Source of the DNA: DASPJQ01 sp035299065
GTDB lineage: Bacteria; Bacteroidota; Bacteroidia; Flavobacteriales_D; UBA2798
Length of the DNA stretch: 64,000 bases
Assembly: GCA_035299065.1 (NCBI GenBank)
Contig: DATGXI010000038.1
Span: 1 to 64,000, forward strand
Direction: 5' to 3'
Positions 1 through 8,661 of this stretch are shown in pieces. The notes beneath the pieces are model-generated. The model did no database searches. It was given only the letters and a program-made list of their open reading frames with translations, and was not told where the DNA came from. The translations under genes and the position numbers were made by a program. The stretch's first letter is position 1; each line of letters begins with the position of its first letter.

Positions 1-133
1 TGTTGGGATTTAATTGCTTTAACAACCTCTTAACTCCATACAGTTCGTGAACCCAAATCAACTGTTCATGAAATTCGGCTAAGGTCGGTCTGATTTCATC
101 AATACTTTTGTTAAAACTTAAAATCAACTACCT
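1..133. other. Left-edge spacer with a possible truncated minus-strand ORF
   Basis: No complete gene lies here. On the minus strand a frame is open from a TTG at 127 to the window edge (about 42 codons, preceded by an in-frame stop at 128-130) and its translation looks protein-like, with an amphipathic run ending in KRLLKQLNP. It could be the start of a gene cut by the window edge or chance. I recognise no family. Confidence 0.25.
103..110 (+). promoter_or_regulatory. Possible -7 promoter element (TACTTTTG)
   Basis: TACTTTTG matches the Bacteroidota -7 consensus TAnnTTTG and lies 24 bases before the start codon at 134. No good -33 TTTG is seen at the expected distance, so this is tentative. 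Confidence 0.35.
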
Positions 134-1108
134 ATGAAGAAAATCATACTAATTACCATAACAATTTTTTTAGCTAATTTCTCCTATACACAAGTTACAT
201 CTGGCCTTGTAGCTAAATATTCATTTAACGGGGGAAATGCCAACGATGAAGTTGGAAGCAATAATGGAACCGTAAATGGCGCTACGCTTACTACTGACAG
301 GTTTGGAAATATCAATCACGCGTATTACCTGGATGGAATTTCAAATAACATTGACCTTGGCTCAAGTACAACACTGAAACAAAGTGTTGCCTCGGTGTCA
401 CTATGGGCCAATGTTAGCGGTATTTCAACCAGCGGAGCTGGATACAATTATAACCCGATTTTTTTAATTAAAAACACAGCCACCGGAAGTTCATTTTTTG
501 AAGGTGCAGCCATTTACTTAAGCGCAAGCGACAGCAAAGTTGCCGTAGTTACAACAGATTTTTCAACATTGACTGAAAAATACTTTTTTACAACAACTGC
601 ATTAACAAACAGCTTATGGTACCATTTTGTACTCGTTTATACCGATGATTCCCTTAAATTATATGTAAATGGCATACTGGAGAACAAAATTGCAAAAGGA
701 TTCGCCAGTACATTTTCTGCAACAGAACCAGTATTGCTGGGAGCCTCAGGCGATCCTTCGAATGACCGATACTTTAATGGTACACTTGACGACATACGCA
801 TATATAACCGTGCAATTACCCTGGAGGAAGTTGACAGTTTATTCAATGAGGCTGATCCGGCAACTGTAGGTCTAGCCGAATTTTCAGCAGTAAATTCAAT
901 TACTGTTTTTCCAAATCCTGCAACTAACATGGTATATATAAATGGCACTTACACCGTTAACCTAACTGATGTAAGCGGAAAAATTGTAATGAAAAAGGAA
1001 AACGCGCAAAATATTGACATTACCAATCAGCCAGCCGGGGTTTATGTTCTTGAGCTAGTGAAAGAGACAGGTGAAATCATTCAAAAAAGCAAGCTCATAA
1101 AATACTAA
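134..1108 (+). CDS. Secreted LamG-domain protein with type IX sorting domain
   Basis: The 324-residue protein has a signal peptide ending near residue 19 (FSYTQ). A LamG/concanavalin-A-like jelly-roll follows at about 20-235; the stretch with LWYHFVLVY, LYVNG and the closing LDDIRIYNRAIT is the typical laminin-G signature in bacterial surface proteins. From residue 258 the protein ends in a type IX C-terminal sorting domain (VFPNPATN, GVYVLELV, KSKLIKY). It should therefore be exported through the type IX system encoded further along and held at, or released from, the cell surface, probably binding a glycan or protein. The ligand cannot be told. A hairpin terminator follows directly, so it is probably a single-gene unit. 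Confidence 0.85.
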   Translation: MKKIILITITIFLANFSYTQVTSGLVAKYSFNGGNANDEVGSNNGTVNGATLTTDRFGNINHAYYLDGISNNIDLGSSTTLKQSVASVSLWANVSGISTSGAGYNYNPIFLIKNTATGSSFFEGAAIYLSASDSKVAVVTTDFSTLTEKYFFTTTALTNSLWYHFVLVYTDDSLKLYVNGILENKIAKGFASTFSATEPVLLGASGDPSNDRYFNGTLDDIRIYNRAITLEEVDSLFNEADPATVGLAEFSAVNSITVFPNPATNMVYINGTYTVNLTDVSGKIVMKKENAQNIDITNQPAGVYVLELVKETGEIIQKSKLIKY

Positions 1109-1133
1109 TACAGTTATTTTACAAATAATATTC

Positions 1134-1166
1134 AAATCCCCAGGCCTTATGGTTTGGGGATTTTTG
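1134..1166 (+). terminator. Rho-independent terminator
   Basis: A 9-bp perfect stem (1134-1142 with 1155-1163, AAATCCCCA/TGGGGATTT) with a 12-base loop runs into T residues, 26 bases after the stop of the LamG gene. Confidence 0.75.
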
Positions 1167-1278
1167 ATTTATCATATTTCGTTCAATATTCCTGCTCGTG
1201 AAATGTAAAGTACCGTTTATGAATTAGCCTCGTTACCATTCATGATTAAGGCGCAATTTTACACCATATTCTTTAAAA

Positions 1279-2592
1279 ATGTTTAAAACAGCTTTATTTC
1301 ATATGGCATTTCTGATTGCACTAACTGGTGCTACACAAAGCCAAATAGATCAAATCAAGTCATGCACTCCGGGTGATTTCATTGTGGGAAAAGTAACCTC
1401 AAGTGAAAAAAGACCAAACGATAAATTTGTTGAAACGGCATCCAAACCGTGGCCTGTTAAGTTTGAGCATGCATCTCCTGCCAATGAAATAACAATTATG
1501 CGTGCCGGTGTTGTGGAAGAAAAATTCCAGGTTGACGTACCTGGCTATCCGGCTTATTACTCAAATGGTGTTTCACGCATTACTTTTCTTGACGGAATAT
1601 TATACTATTACAACTGGAAAGATGCTACTGCCGAAATAAAATATGTGTTAAGCAATGATGGCGAAAAGATCAAAATCAAAAACCTGGATGAGGCCAGCGG
1701 AAAACTAAACACTTACCTGAAAGAAACTTTCGGCAACCAAAGCAAGGCACGTACCGATTTGGTAACTGAAAAAAATGCCGCTATAGAAAAAGAAAAACTA
1801 GTGTATTCGTTAAAGGATAAAGACATAAAAAAAATTGACTTTGTGTGGATCACACCATCAGCCGAAATAGGGCTTCAAACAAAAGTAAGTTATGGTATAA
1901 AAGCAACTGATGCGAAGGGCATTGAATACAAAACGCCTTCACTGGGCGGTAAAACACCTTACGAAGACTTTATTTTAACCGTAACTGGAGCACAACCAGG
2001 TGATGATTTCCTGACCGTTGAATCATCATGCAAAAACATTCCCGGTGACAAAATACAGGTTATTGCTAAAAATAAATTCAATCCTGCTGTACAAACAACT
2101 TCATTTATAAACTTAAGTTACTCTACACCTGTGAATATAACATACCGTGGCGAAAATGGTTGTGGGCAAGCCATGTACGCACGTTCAGGATGGGGCGGTG
2201 GCAGCGGAAGCAATTTGAATATACTGGCAACATCAAAAAACAACCTCATACTTGTTGAAATAAAAAATGCAGTAACCGGTGAAACACTTCACCAATTAAA
2301 AGTACAGCCAGGCGTATCCATAAACATTGATGTAAGAGGTGGCTCAGGATGCTCGGGGTCAAGCAGCAGCAATGGAAATGGTGGAAATGGAGGAAATGGA
2401 GGAAATGGAGGAGACGTAACCATTACAACCTCGCCTGGTTTACTGGGTTGCGTCATACAGGTTCAAAACAATGGAGGAAGCGGTGGTAAAGGAGGCAAAG
2501 GCGCTTCCATTTCACAAAATGGCTCACCAGGCAGTGACGGATCTGATGGAAATGTAAATGAAATAACCGGTAACGTAATCCTAAATTTTTAA
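1279..2592 (+). CDS. Exported protein of unknown function with Asn-Gly-Gly-rich tail
   Basis: This 437-residue protein begins with a hydrophobic segment (ALFHMAFLIALTGATQ) that looks like a signal peptide. The body (about 20-290) is not a family I recognise. From about residue 330 it becomes very rich in Gly, Ser and Asn, with four Asn-Gly-Gly units encoded by a 9-bp DNA repeat, a second KGGKG run, and several Cys. Such tails are typical of extracellular flexible or cell-wall-like segments, but no type IX sorting signature is present. It is followed after 29 bases by another exported unknown, and both contain the motif RTDL-V/I-TEK, so the two may be functionally linked. Confidence 0.7.
   Translation: MFKTALFHMAFLIALTGATQSQIDQIKSCTPGDFIVGKVTSSEKRPNDKFVETASKPWPVKFEHASPANEITIMRAGVVEEKFQVDVPGYPAYYSNGVSRITFLDGILYYYNWKDATAEIKYVLSNDGEKIKIKNLDEASGKLNTYLKETFGNQSKARTDLVTEKNAAIEKEKLVYSLKDKDIKKIDFVWITPSAEIGLQTKVSYGIKATDAKGIEYKTPSLGGKTPYEDFILTVTGAQPGDDFLTVESSCKNIPGDKIQVIAKNKFNPAVQTTSFINLSYSTPVNITYRGENGCGQAMYARSGWGGGSGSNLNILATSKNNLILVEIKNAVTGETLHQLKVQPGVSINIDVRGGSGCSGSSSSNGNGGNGGNGGNGGDVTITTSPGLLGCVIQVQNNGGSGGKGGKGASISQNGSPGSDGSDGNVNEITGNVILNF
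2377..2412 (+). repeat. 9-bp in-frame tandem repeat (Asn-Gly-Gly x4)
   Basis: Four consecutive 9-base units AATGG(A/T)GGA encode Asn-Gly-Gly. The first copy differs at one base. Copy number could change by slippage without breaking the frame. Confidence 0.85.
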
Positions 2593-2621
2593 ATACAAAC
2601 AAACCTCATAAAATTAAAAAC

Positions 2622-3773
2622 ATGAAAAAACAATTAATCCTGTTGAGCCTGCTTGTTGCTGCAGCTACTCATACAGATGGGCAAAAACTAAATGGCTTAA
2701 AAGATAAGTTGGGTAAAAAAGACAATGCTGCAGCCTCTTCCGAATCCAAAGGCGGCAAAATAATTAAGCCTTATGGCAAAGATTTTACTGACTCAAAAGG
2801 AATTTCCGGAACATATTTTTGCTCACCGGCAATGCCTGCGGGTAAAGATAAACTTGGACGTGACGTTGCACAGGACCAATTCAAATGGGAATATATTCAT
2901 GAAGAAAGCGGAAAAATTGTTGTGAAATTAAATATGTATTACAATGAAGAAGGTAAATTCATTACCATGTACATGATTGAAAAATACAACGAAAATTTCA
3001 ACATTAAAGCATTTAAAAGCAACCAGGGCGAAGTATTGGAAATTGACACCGATGTATATGCTTTTTATGACAATGAATTAAAAAAAGTAGCCCAGGTTTT
3101 TGCAAAAGACAGAGCGAAATTTGACGTATATGACATTGAAACCGCAACGGCCAAATATGATCAGAAAAAATCAGAGATAGGTAAAAAAGAATCCGAAAAA
3201 GAAGCGCAAAAATGGATGAACAATGAAACGTACAAGGCACTTGTTGGAAAAGTAAACTTTGTAGACCATTACTCAAAAGTTAGCTATAACCGCACCGATC
3301 TTATAACTGAAAAAGCCGATGTTTATGTTACCACATGGGACATGGGAAAACCGCTCTATCATCGCGCTTATTATAAAGCACCTATTACAGCAACCTGCGG
3401 TTCAGATTGTGAATTCAATACTGTATATGAAATGGAAGGCATTAAAACTTCACGTGTTGAACTTTCCAAGAAAAGCTCAAAATGGTCAGAGAATTTCAAA
3501 AAACGCGAGGCAAATGAGTTCTTTTTTTCACCGGCCTGGACCTTACAAGATGACAAAGTTTGGGATTACGCATACATTTATTGTTTGTATCAAAACCGGT
3601 CAAAATTTGTTGATGGCAAATCCTATAAAATGAAAGTTACGTTTTATTCGAACCGTGATGGTGTTGACAAAGATGTAATGGCTGAAGGAACCATAACACT
3701 GGTGTATAAGAAGGAAAACAAAGAAAAATTAGACCTTATTTTCCAACAAATGGATAACTTTTTAGCAGAATAA
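2622..3773 (+). CDS. Exported protein of unknown function
   Basis: A 383-residue protein with a signal peptide (LILLSLLVAAATHTDGQ) followed by a Lys/Ala/Ser-rich linker and an unrecognised mixed domain. It contains the motif RTDLITEK near residue 226, close to RTDLVTEK of the gene upstream, from which it is separated by only 29 bases. The aromatic, Lys-rich C-terminal half (YAYIYCLYQNRSKF) has no motif that I can link to an enzyme. It probably shares a transcript with 1279-2592, and a strong hairpin terminator follows the stop. Confidence 0.65.
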   Translation: MKKQLILLSLLVAAATHTDGQKLNGLKDKLGKKDNAAASSESKGGKIIKPYGKDFTDSKGISGTYFCSPAMPAGKDKLGRDVAQDQFKWEYIHEESGKIVVKLNMYYNEEGKFITMYMIEKYNENFNIKAFKSNQGEVLEIDTDVYAFYDNELKKVAQVFAKDRAKFDVYDIETATAKYDQKKSEIGKKESEKEAQKWMNNETYKALVGKVNFVDHYSKVSYNRTDLITEKADVYVTTWDMGKPLYHRAYYKAPITATCGSDCEFNTVYEMEGIKTSRVELSKKSSKWSENFKKREANEFFFSPAWTLQDDKVWDYAYIYCLYQNRSKFVDGKSYKMKVTFYSNRDGVDKDVMAEGTITLVYKKENKEKLDLIFQQMDNFLAE

Positions 3774-3796
3774 ATGTAACCCCCGGGCTCACAGCA

Positions 3797-3834
3797 AAAA
3801 AGCCGTTCTTTTAACGAACGGCTTTTTAATTTTT
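3797..3834. terminator. Rho-independent terminator
   Basis: A 12-bp perfect stem (3797-3808 with 3816-3827), core GCCGTTC/GAACGGC, is flanked by A-rich and T-rich runs. It ends the 1279-3773 transcript and would also work on the opposite strand. Confidence 0.85.
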
Positions 3835-3910
3835 TAGAGCCTTATTTTGAAAACAATTCCGGTCTATTTACCGTTTAAGGGATAAGGATCCTAAAAATGA
3901 CCCTTTTGTT

Positions 3911-4267
3911 ATGAATGTACTCATTATGGGCGCTACCTCCAGAACCGACAGGTACGCTTACTTAGCCTTAAAAAAACTACAAGCACACCAACACACTGTT
4001 TTTGGCATTGGCTTAAAAGAAGAAACCGTTGATGGTGTGGAAATAAAAAAAGGGACTCCGCCCCTCACCGGAATTGATACCATTACGCTTTATTTGAATC
4101 CTACGAATCAAAAACCCTATTACGATTATTTTGTGCAATTAAAACCGCGCAGGGTAATTTTTAATCCGGGTACCGAAAATCCTGAATTGGAAAAACTATT
4201 GCAGGCTAATAATATTGCGACTGAAGAAGCCTGTACCCTGGTTATGCTGGGTTCAGGGCAATTTTGA
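3911..4267 (+). CDS. CoA-binding domain protein (Rossmann fold, CoA_binding_2 type)
   Basis: The 118-residue protein consists of a single small Rossmann-like domain. The N-terminus NVLIMGATSRTDRYAYLAL carries the glycine turn of the CoA-binding family, and the C-terminal half (RRVIFNPGTENPELE, then EEACTLVML) matches the usual pattern of the YccU/CoA_binding_2 proteins, which are about 120-140 residues long. These proteins bind CoA or a related nucleotide; no specific reaction is established. It is a single-gene unit converging on the gene at 4533. Confidence 0.8.
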   Translation: MNVLIMGATSRTDRYAYLALKKLQAHQHTVFGIGLKEETVDGVEIKKGTPPLTGIDTITLYLNPTNQKPYYDYFVQLKPRRVIFNPGTENPELEKLLQANNIATEEACTLVMLGSGQF

Positions 4268-4447
4268 GACTTCGGAAGCGTTTCAGTTTCACAAAAAAAA
4301 GCACGCGTGCAATATTTGATTATTCCCTGCGTTTATCCTTCAACCAAATAATTCATCACACACAGGCCGCTTAAACTTACTCATAATTGCATTCAATTAT
4401 GCTGGTTTGTATTGACCGTTTCGGCCTGATTTTCCCCGGAAAGAAAA

Positions 4448-4521
4448 AACCACCGGGACGCTGAACCACACAAATTAGTTTAGCGCACGTGCAGTAGGCG
4501 TAACGGTGGTTGATTTTTTTT
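4448..4521. terminator. Structured bidirectional terminator or small RNA between convergent genes
   Basis: An 8-bp stem (4448-4455 with 4504-4511, AACCACCG/CGGTGGTT) stacks through a 2x2 internal loop on a second 5-bp stem (4458-4462 with 4497-4501, one G-U). An A-run precedes it and an eight-T run follows. It lies between the convergent genes ending at 4267 and 4533. The large 34-base apical loop is unusual for a plain terminator, so an RNA element is possible. Confidence 0.5.
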
Positions 4522-4532
4522 AAAGAACGCAT

Positions 4533-5075
4533 TTATGCTGTTGTGTACCAATTGTACAAAAGAAAATGTTTTTCTGTTTCCATGTAAAATTCATATTCCA
4601 GTTGTTTAAATTCCGATTTGGATAATTTTAAAACAGGCTCGTTTAACATGGGATTAATGTTTATAAAATTTTCGAAGCTTATTTCTTCAGAATTCAACAA
4701 TATACTTTTTAAATCATGCTTTACCAACCGCTTTGTCACAAAAGCTTTATAGGTCTCATTATTTATAGATAAGCCATCTGCGAAAACGGAATTTTTATAC
4801 TTCATTACCAACTGAGGAGTCCATCGAATCAAATCGGCCCGGGTATATTCATCAAGGTCTTCCCATTCTTCATTTACCATGAGCAATCGTTGAATAAGTA
4901 GTATTAGAGCTTCCTTTTCAGTAACACCTTCCTTTTTAACACAAAGCAGGTGAGCCAGATCTGTTTCTCCATTGGTAAAATCAAGACAGTAAACATCTAC
5001 ATGTTTTTTTAGTCCTTTTACTGAAATATCAAGATATGTTGTAATCTCATTTGTAAGTCCTTCAAAAATATTCAT
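4533..5075 (-). CDS. Hypothetical cytoplasmic protein
   Basis: A 180-residue protein with no signal peptide or membrane segment. It is rich in Leu, Glu and Lys and is predicted to be mainly helical (VTEKEALILLIQRLLM, VLKLSKSEFKQLEYEF). I recognise no family. It starts 7 bases after the stop of the C1 peptidase gene, so the two are almost certainly co-transcribed. Confidence 0.6.
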   Translation of the reverse strand: MNIFEGLTNEITTYLDISVKGLKKHVDVYCLDFTNGETDLAHLLCVKKEGVTEKEALILLIQRLLMVNEEWEDLDEYTRADLIRWTPQLVMKYKNSVFADGLSINNETYKAFVTKRLVKHDLKSILLNSEEISFENFININPMLNEPVLKLSKSEFKQLEYEFYMETEKHFLLYNWYTTA

Positions 5076-5082
5076 GCAGAAA

Positions 5083-6312
5083 CTAATTTACCTTCTTCAA
5101 AATTTCCTTCATGGCATCCTTGTGAATGGTAAACGTCATTATTTTCAGCTTCACGTAATCTTCGTGAAAAAAATAGTACCCAAACTGTTTGCATTCCTTG
5201 CCGCAATTGCGTGACCCTGCCCCACTGTCTTTTACCAAATACCAGGTTTTTCCATCTTTTTCAGTATAACCTACAATGTGCATGGCATGATCATCGGTTG
5301 TGCTTTTATTTAAAAAGCGCATAGCCCGGGCATCTTCATTTATATATTCTGCTGGGATGTCAAAACTGGGTACAACAGCAACCTGTTTGTTGGTTTCAAA
5401 GCCGGGTTCTCCCACATCACCGCCAATGGCAATCCCATAACCATTTTTTATGGCACTTTTAACAACACCCATGAAATCATCCAGCGGAATGTTTACATAG
5501 TCCTTGCTCTTCCACCAGTTGTCTTCAACCTTATATTCGGCTTTTTTCCAGTAATCTTCGGTCTTTAATGACATCACATCAACATAATCATCGGGGTTAA
5601 TTTTCATGACATTTTTCACAAAATCAACGGGTGTGTATTCTTTCCCCTCGTATGTAAATTTCTCGGGTATTTTACCAATGTGATAGTCCAAAATGCTGCG
5701 TACGGTTTTCACCACCTCTTCTTCGTTCCATGCATTGCGTTCTTTTACTCCTTTTAAATACGCTTCAATTTCTGCAAACATTTTTTCGTGGGTGTGTACT
5801 GTTTTACCAGGCATCATACCCGTGTAAACCGATGCCGGCACTGCACCATACTTTTTCATTTGACGGCCAGCCGCCATGGTTTCACTTCCTTCACCCAGGT
5901 TCATTGCACCGCGGTTGGCAACAAAATATTTTGCACGTTCAACATACTCCCAATAAACCGTATAGATTTCACTTAATTTAATTTCTTTTCCTGTCAATCG
6001 CTTTACTTCACTTTCATAATAGGATGTGGCGGCAAAACACCAGCAGGTACTTGTATTGCCCTGCGAAACAGGAGTATTATGCCACACAGTTGAATATTTT
6101 GTAATGTCGGTTGGCAAATCCAAACCAGTCAAATCAATTTTAAATGATTTTTCCATTTTTGGTTCGGTATTAACCTTCTCTTCGTCTTCCGAAATACCCT
6201 TAAGAATACTGTTTTGATAATAACCGGGTTTTCGTTCAATAAATGTGGCTTTGTCTTTTTGCTGGGCAAGTGCTGCTGTTGGTAAAAGTGCCAGTAATAA
6301 AAATCTTTTCAT
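5083..6312 (-). CDS. C1-family cysteine peptidase (PepC/bleomycin-hydrolase-like), exported
   Basis: The 409-residue protein begins with a signal peptide (MKRFLLLALLPTAALAQQ). Gln84 and Cys90-Trp91 in QGNTSTCWCF have the papain-family spacing of the oxyanion Gln and the nucleophilic Cys. His342 in DDHAMHIVGYT is the catalytic His. The third position, normally Asn in a KNSWG-like motif, reads KDSGAG here, so Asp362 replaces Asn. The general architecture follows the bleomycin-hydrolase/PepC branch of family C1, which trims peptides from the N-terminus, but this copy is periplasmic or extracellular. The start is the ATG just before the signal peptide. It is co-transcribed with the unknown gene at 4533. 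Confidence 0.8.
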   Translation of the reverse strand: MKRFLLLALLPTAALAQQKDKATFIERKPGYYQNSILKGISEDEEKVNTEPKMEKSFKIDLTGLDLPTDITKYSTVWHNTPVSQGNTSTCWCFAATSYYESEVKRLTGKEIKLSEIYTVYWEYVERAKYFVANRGAMNLGEGSETMAAGRQMKKYGAVPASVYTGMMPGKTVHTHEKMFAEIEAYLKGVKERNAWNEEEVVKTVRSILDYHIGKIPEKFTYEGKEYTPVDFVKNVMKINPDDYVDVMSLKTEDYWKKAEYKVEDNWWKSKDYVNIPLDDFMGVVKSAIKNGYGIAIGGDVGEPGFETNKQVAVVPSFDIPAEYINEDARAMRFLNKSTTDDHAMHIVGYTEKDGKTWYLVKDSGAGSRNCGKECKQFGYYFFHEDYVKLKIMTFTIHKDAMKEILKKVN

Positions 6313-6404
6313 TATGTATGTTTGAATCTTGAAATATAGAAAAAAGAACTAAACTAAAGGTTGTTTTTCCCGGTAAACGGTCAACACACCCCGTAAATTT
6401 TTGT

Positions 6405-6412
6405 TAAATTTG
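6405..6412 (+). promoter_or_regulatory. Possible -7 promoter element (TAAATTTG)
   Basis: TAAATTTG fits the TAnnTTTG consensus, 18 bases before the start codon at 6430, in the spacer shared with the divergent C1 peptidase gene. No clear -33 element was found. Confidence 0.4.
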
Positions 6413-6429
6413 GACAAAAATGAACACTT

Positions 6430-7425
6430 ATGAAAAAACTTGTACTCATTATTACAGCTTTATTCAGCATTCTTTCAGAATCCCATGCCCAATACAATCC
6501 CATGCTTGGCGACAGTACCGAATGGTGTATAGCATGGAATTTTATAGCTGTTCGATCAGGTTCCTACCCAATGGAATTTGAACGTTATACCGCCACCGAC
6601 ACCTTTTACATTGACACCCTGGCTTACAGAAAATTCTACAAAGATGGAACACTAATTGGCGCCATTTACGAAGATACAGCCACGAAAAAAGTTTATTACA
6701 GAAGTGCAACCGACACTGCATCGGTTTTATTATACGATTATTCTTTAAACTTAGGCGACACAATGGTTGTTGATTTACATAATAATTTTATGGGTAACAT
6801 GAATGATGGAAACTACATAGTTGATTCAATTGGCATAGATACCATAAGGGGTGGGCCGCGTAAATACATACGTCTTCACAACCCGTTAAACACAAACCTG
6901 GGCCCAAACGGCTTACCAAACAAACTTGAATGGATTGAGAGTGTAGGCGACATACACAATACATTGTATACATACATGTATGATGATTTTGGGTATGGAA
7001 TTGGCACATGGAATTGTGGCAACCAGCATGAATCGGCAATACTGAAACAGGAAATTGATTTTGCCAAAAACTACGTGAGCATTTGCGCTGCCAGTAGCGT
7101 TGCCGGGTACGTTCACCCCGACACCTGCCAGGTAGATTATGCCGGTAATGTGGGCGAAACCAAAAACCCAGAAACCCTTAGCCTGTTTCCAAATCCTTCA
7201 AATGGGAATGATCTTACCATTGATGTGAATGGTATTCTACTGAAAAAGAATATGACGGTAACCATATGTGATGAAACCGGGAGAATGGTTTATTCAGCAA
7301 TGAAAAATCCAGCCGCAAATTCAATTAAACTGGATAACCTCGATTTAAAAAACGGTATTTATTTTGTAACGCTGTTAGGTGACCAAACAGTTATTGCGAA
7401 ATCAAAGCTGGTTGTTGCAAAGTAA
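6430..7425 (+). CDS. Secreted protein with type IX sorting domain, unknown central domain
   Basis: The 331-residue protein has a signal peptide (LVLIITALFSILSESHAQ). The central part, about 25-245, is rich in Tyr, Asp and Thr and has no motif that I recognise; it looks like an all-beta extracellular domain. From residue 252 it has a type IX C-terminal sorting domain (LFPNPSNG, then GIYFVTLL and KSKLVVAK). It is thus a substrate of the type IX secretion system. It stands alone, with a possible promoter upstream and a hairpin downstream. Confidence 0.8.
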   Translation: MKKLVLIITALFSILSESHAQYNPMLGDSTEWCIAWNFIAVRSGSYPMEFERYTATDTFYIDTLAYRKFYKDGTLIGAIYEDTATKKVYYRSATDTASVLLYDYSLNLGDTMVVDLHNNFMGNMNDGNYIVDSIGIDTIRGGPRKYIRLHNPLNTNLGPNGLPNKLEWIESVGDIHNTLYTYMYDDFGYGIGTWNCGNQHESAILKQEIDFAKNYVSICAASSVAGYVHPDTCQVDYAGNVGETKNPETLSLFPNPSNGNDLTIDVNGILLKKNMTVTICDETGRMVYSAMKNPAANSIKLDNLDLKNGIYFVTLLGDQTVIAKSKLVVAK

Positions 7426-7435
7426 CCCGTTCAAT

Positions 7436-7461
7436 ATACCCAAGGCGTTCGGGTATTTTTC
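7436..7461 (+). terminator. Rho-independent terminator
   Basis: A 6-bp stem (7436-7441 with 7451-7456, ATACCC/GGGTAT) with a 9-base loop is followed by TTTT, 10 bases after the stop codon at 7425. Confidence 0.6.
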
Positions 7462-7642
7462 CTGTAATTGATGTTTGAAGGCTGTTATAGTACTTTTTCA
7501 ATTCAGGACTGGATGTATGCATGTTTTGACCCGAAGAATAGGTTTGTGAAAACGGAACTACATGCAAAAACAGCATGCATAAAAACATTTTGTTGGGACT
7601 ATACATGCATATATAACGCAAAAAAAGCTACACCGGCTAAAA

Positions 7643-8557
7643 TTACTTCTTTGTGAATTTATACTTAACAGGTTTCATGGTATAACCCTCCTTACGCAGT
7701 AATTCTATCACACCGTCTTTACCATATAAATGCCCCGCTCCAACTGCATTAAATGTGGGTTGTTCCTGCACAATTTTATCAATACGTTTAGCCATAACCT
7801 TATTCCTGTCGGTTAAAAGGGCTGTTTCAAAACTTGCAGGCATCGTGGTGTCTTTCATTAACAATGCCATTTGCTCAATGTCCTGCTTTAAATATACACC
7901 TATCATTTTATTGTAAAGCTCTTTTGATTTGTCCCAGTCCTTTAACCCCTCTATAACCATATCGGTTTGCTCATCAATGGTCATTTTATTTACGGCACTC
8001 AACTGCTCTTCCATTTTTTCAATGCCAATTACTTTCATTTTTTCCTTTTTTGCCTTATTGAACAATTCAATGTCAAGTGGAAATGTCATGTCCTGGTGCT
8101 CATAAGCTTTAATTAACTCAGCAGCCATAAAAAAAGGTTTCATGCGGCTATACATCATTCCCAATCCACTACCCGTTCTAACTTTGAAAAGTGAGTCCAG
8201 CAAGCCGAATTTTTTTTCGCCTATAATTTCATTCAGCGGCTTGTCCAACATAAGCGATTTCGCCATTTCCATTTTATCCACTTCATCCATATTCACTTCC
8301 ATGGCATACGCTTTACAGGTATCAAAAATTTTGGTTACTGTTTTGTCAAATGAAAAAACACGCTTGTCCTGCAAGTGAATGGTGCCATACAAAAACGATG
8401 GCTGTTTTAATCCTTTCCCGCTTATTTCCCAAAGCAGTGATTTATCGTCTTCACGAAATTTATAACCCAACTCTTCATTGAATGGTTTTTCAGAGTCGGT
8501 TGAGGCGCCACAGGCCAGAATAAAAAATAAAGGAAAAATTTTTTTCAGGTGCTTCAT
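7643..8557 (-). CDS. TraB/GumN-family lipoprotein
   Basis: With the ATG at 8557 the product is 304 residues and starts with a lipoprotein signal (FPLFFILACGAS). A longer frame to 8632 would put about 25 unlikely residues before the signal peptide. The TraB/GumN hallmarks are visible: LYGTIHLQDKR near the N-terminus, the acidic motif MEVNMDEVDKM, and the C-terminal GAGHLYGKDGVIELLRKEGY. The GX2H and EX2 motifs suggest a metal-dependent fold related to the Tiki proteases. In bacteria the function of the family is not settled. It lies downstream of the TPR lipoprotein gene on the same strand. Confidence 0.8.
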   Translation of the reverse strand: MKHLKKIFPLFFILACGASTDSEKPFNEELGYKFREDDKSLLWEISGKGLKQPSFLYGTIHLQDKRVFSFDKTVTKIFDTCKAYAMEVNMDEVDKMEMAKSLMLDKPLNEIIGEKKFGLLDSLFKVRTGSGLGMMYSRMKPFFMAAELIKAYEHQDMTFPLDIELFNKAKKEKMKVIGIEKMEEQLSAVNKMTIDEQTDMVIEGLKDWDKSKELYNKMIGVYLKQDIEQMALLMKDTTMPASFETALLTDRNKVMAKRIDKIVQEQPTFNAVGAGHLYGKDGVIELLRKEGYTMKPVKYKFTKK

Positions 8558-8661
8558 AATCATAAAAAAGTTATTGCAGGTTAAAACTACACAAATTCCG
8601 GTCCAGCATGAAATAATAGTTATAAGTGGCAATAATGGCAGGTAAGCTGACTAAATAAACC

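Noticed and set aside
4448..4521. Possible tRNA because of its length and paired ends
   Set aside because: There is no TPsiC-type GGTTCRANYCC arm, no anticodon arm and no CCA-like end on either strand.
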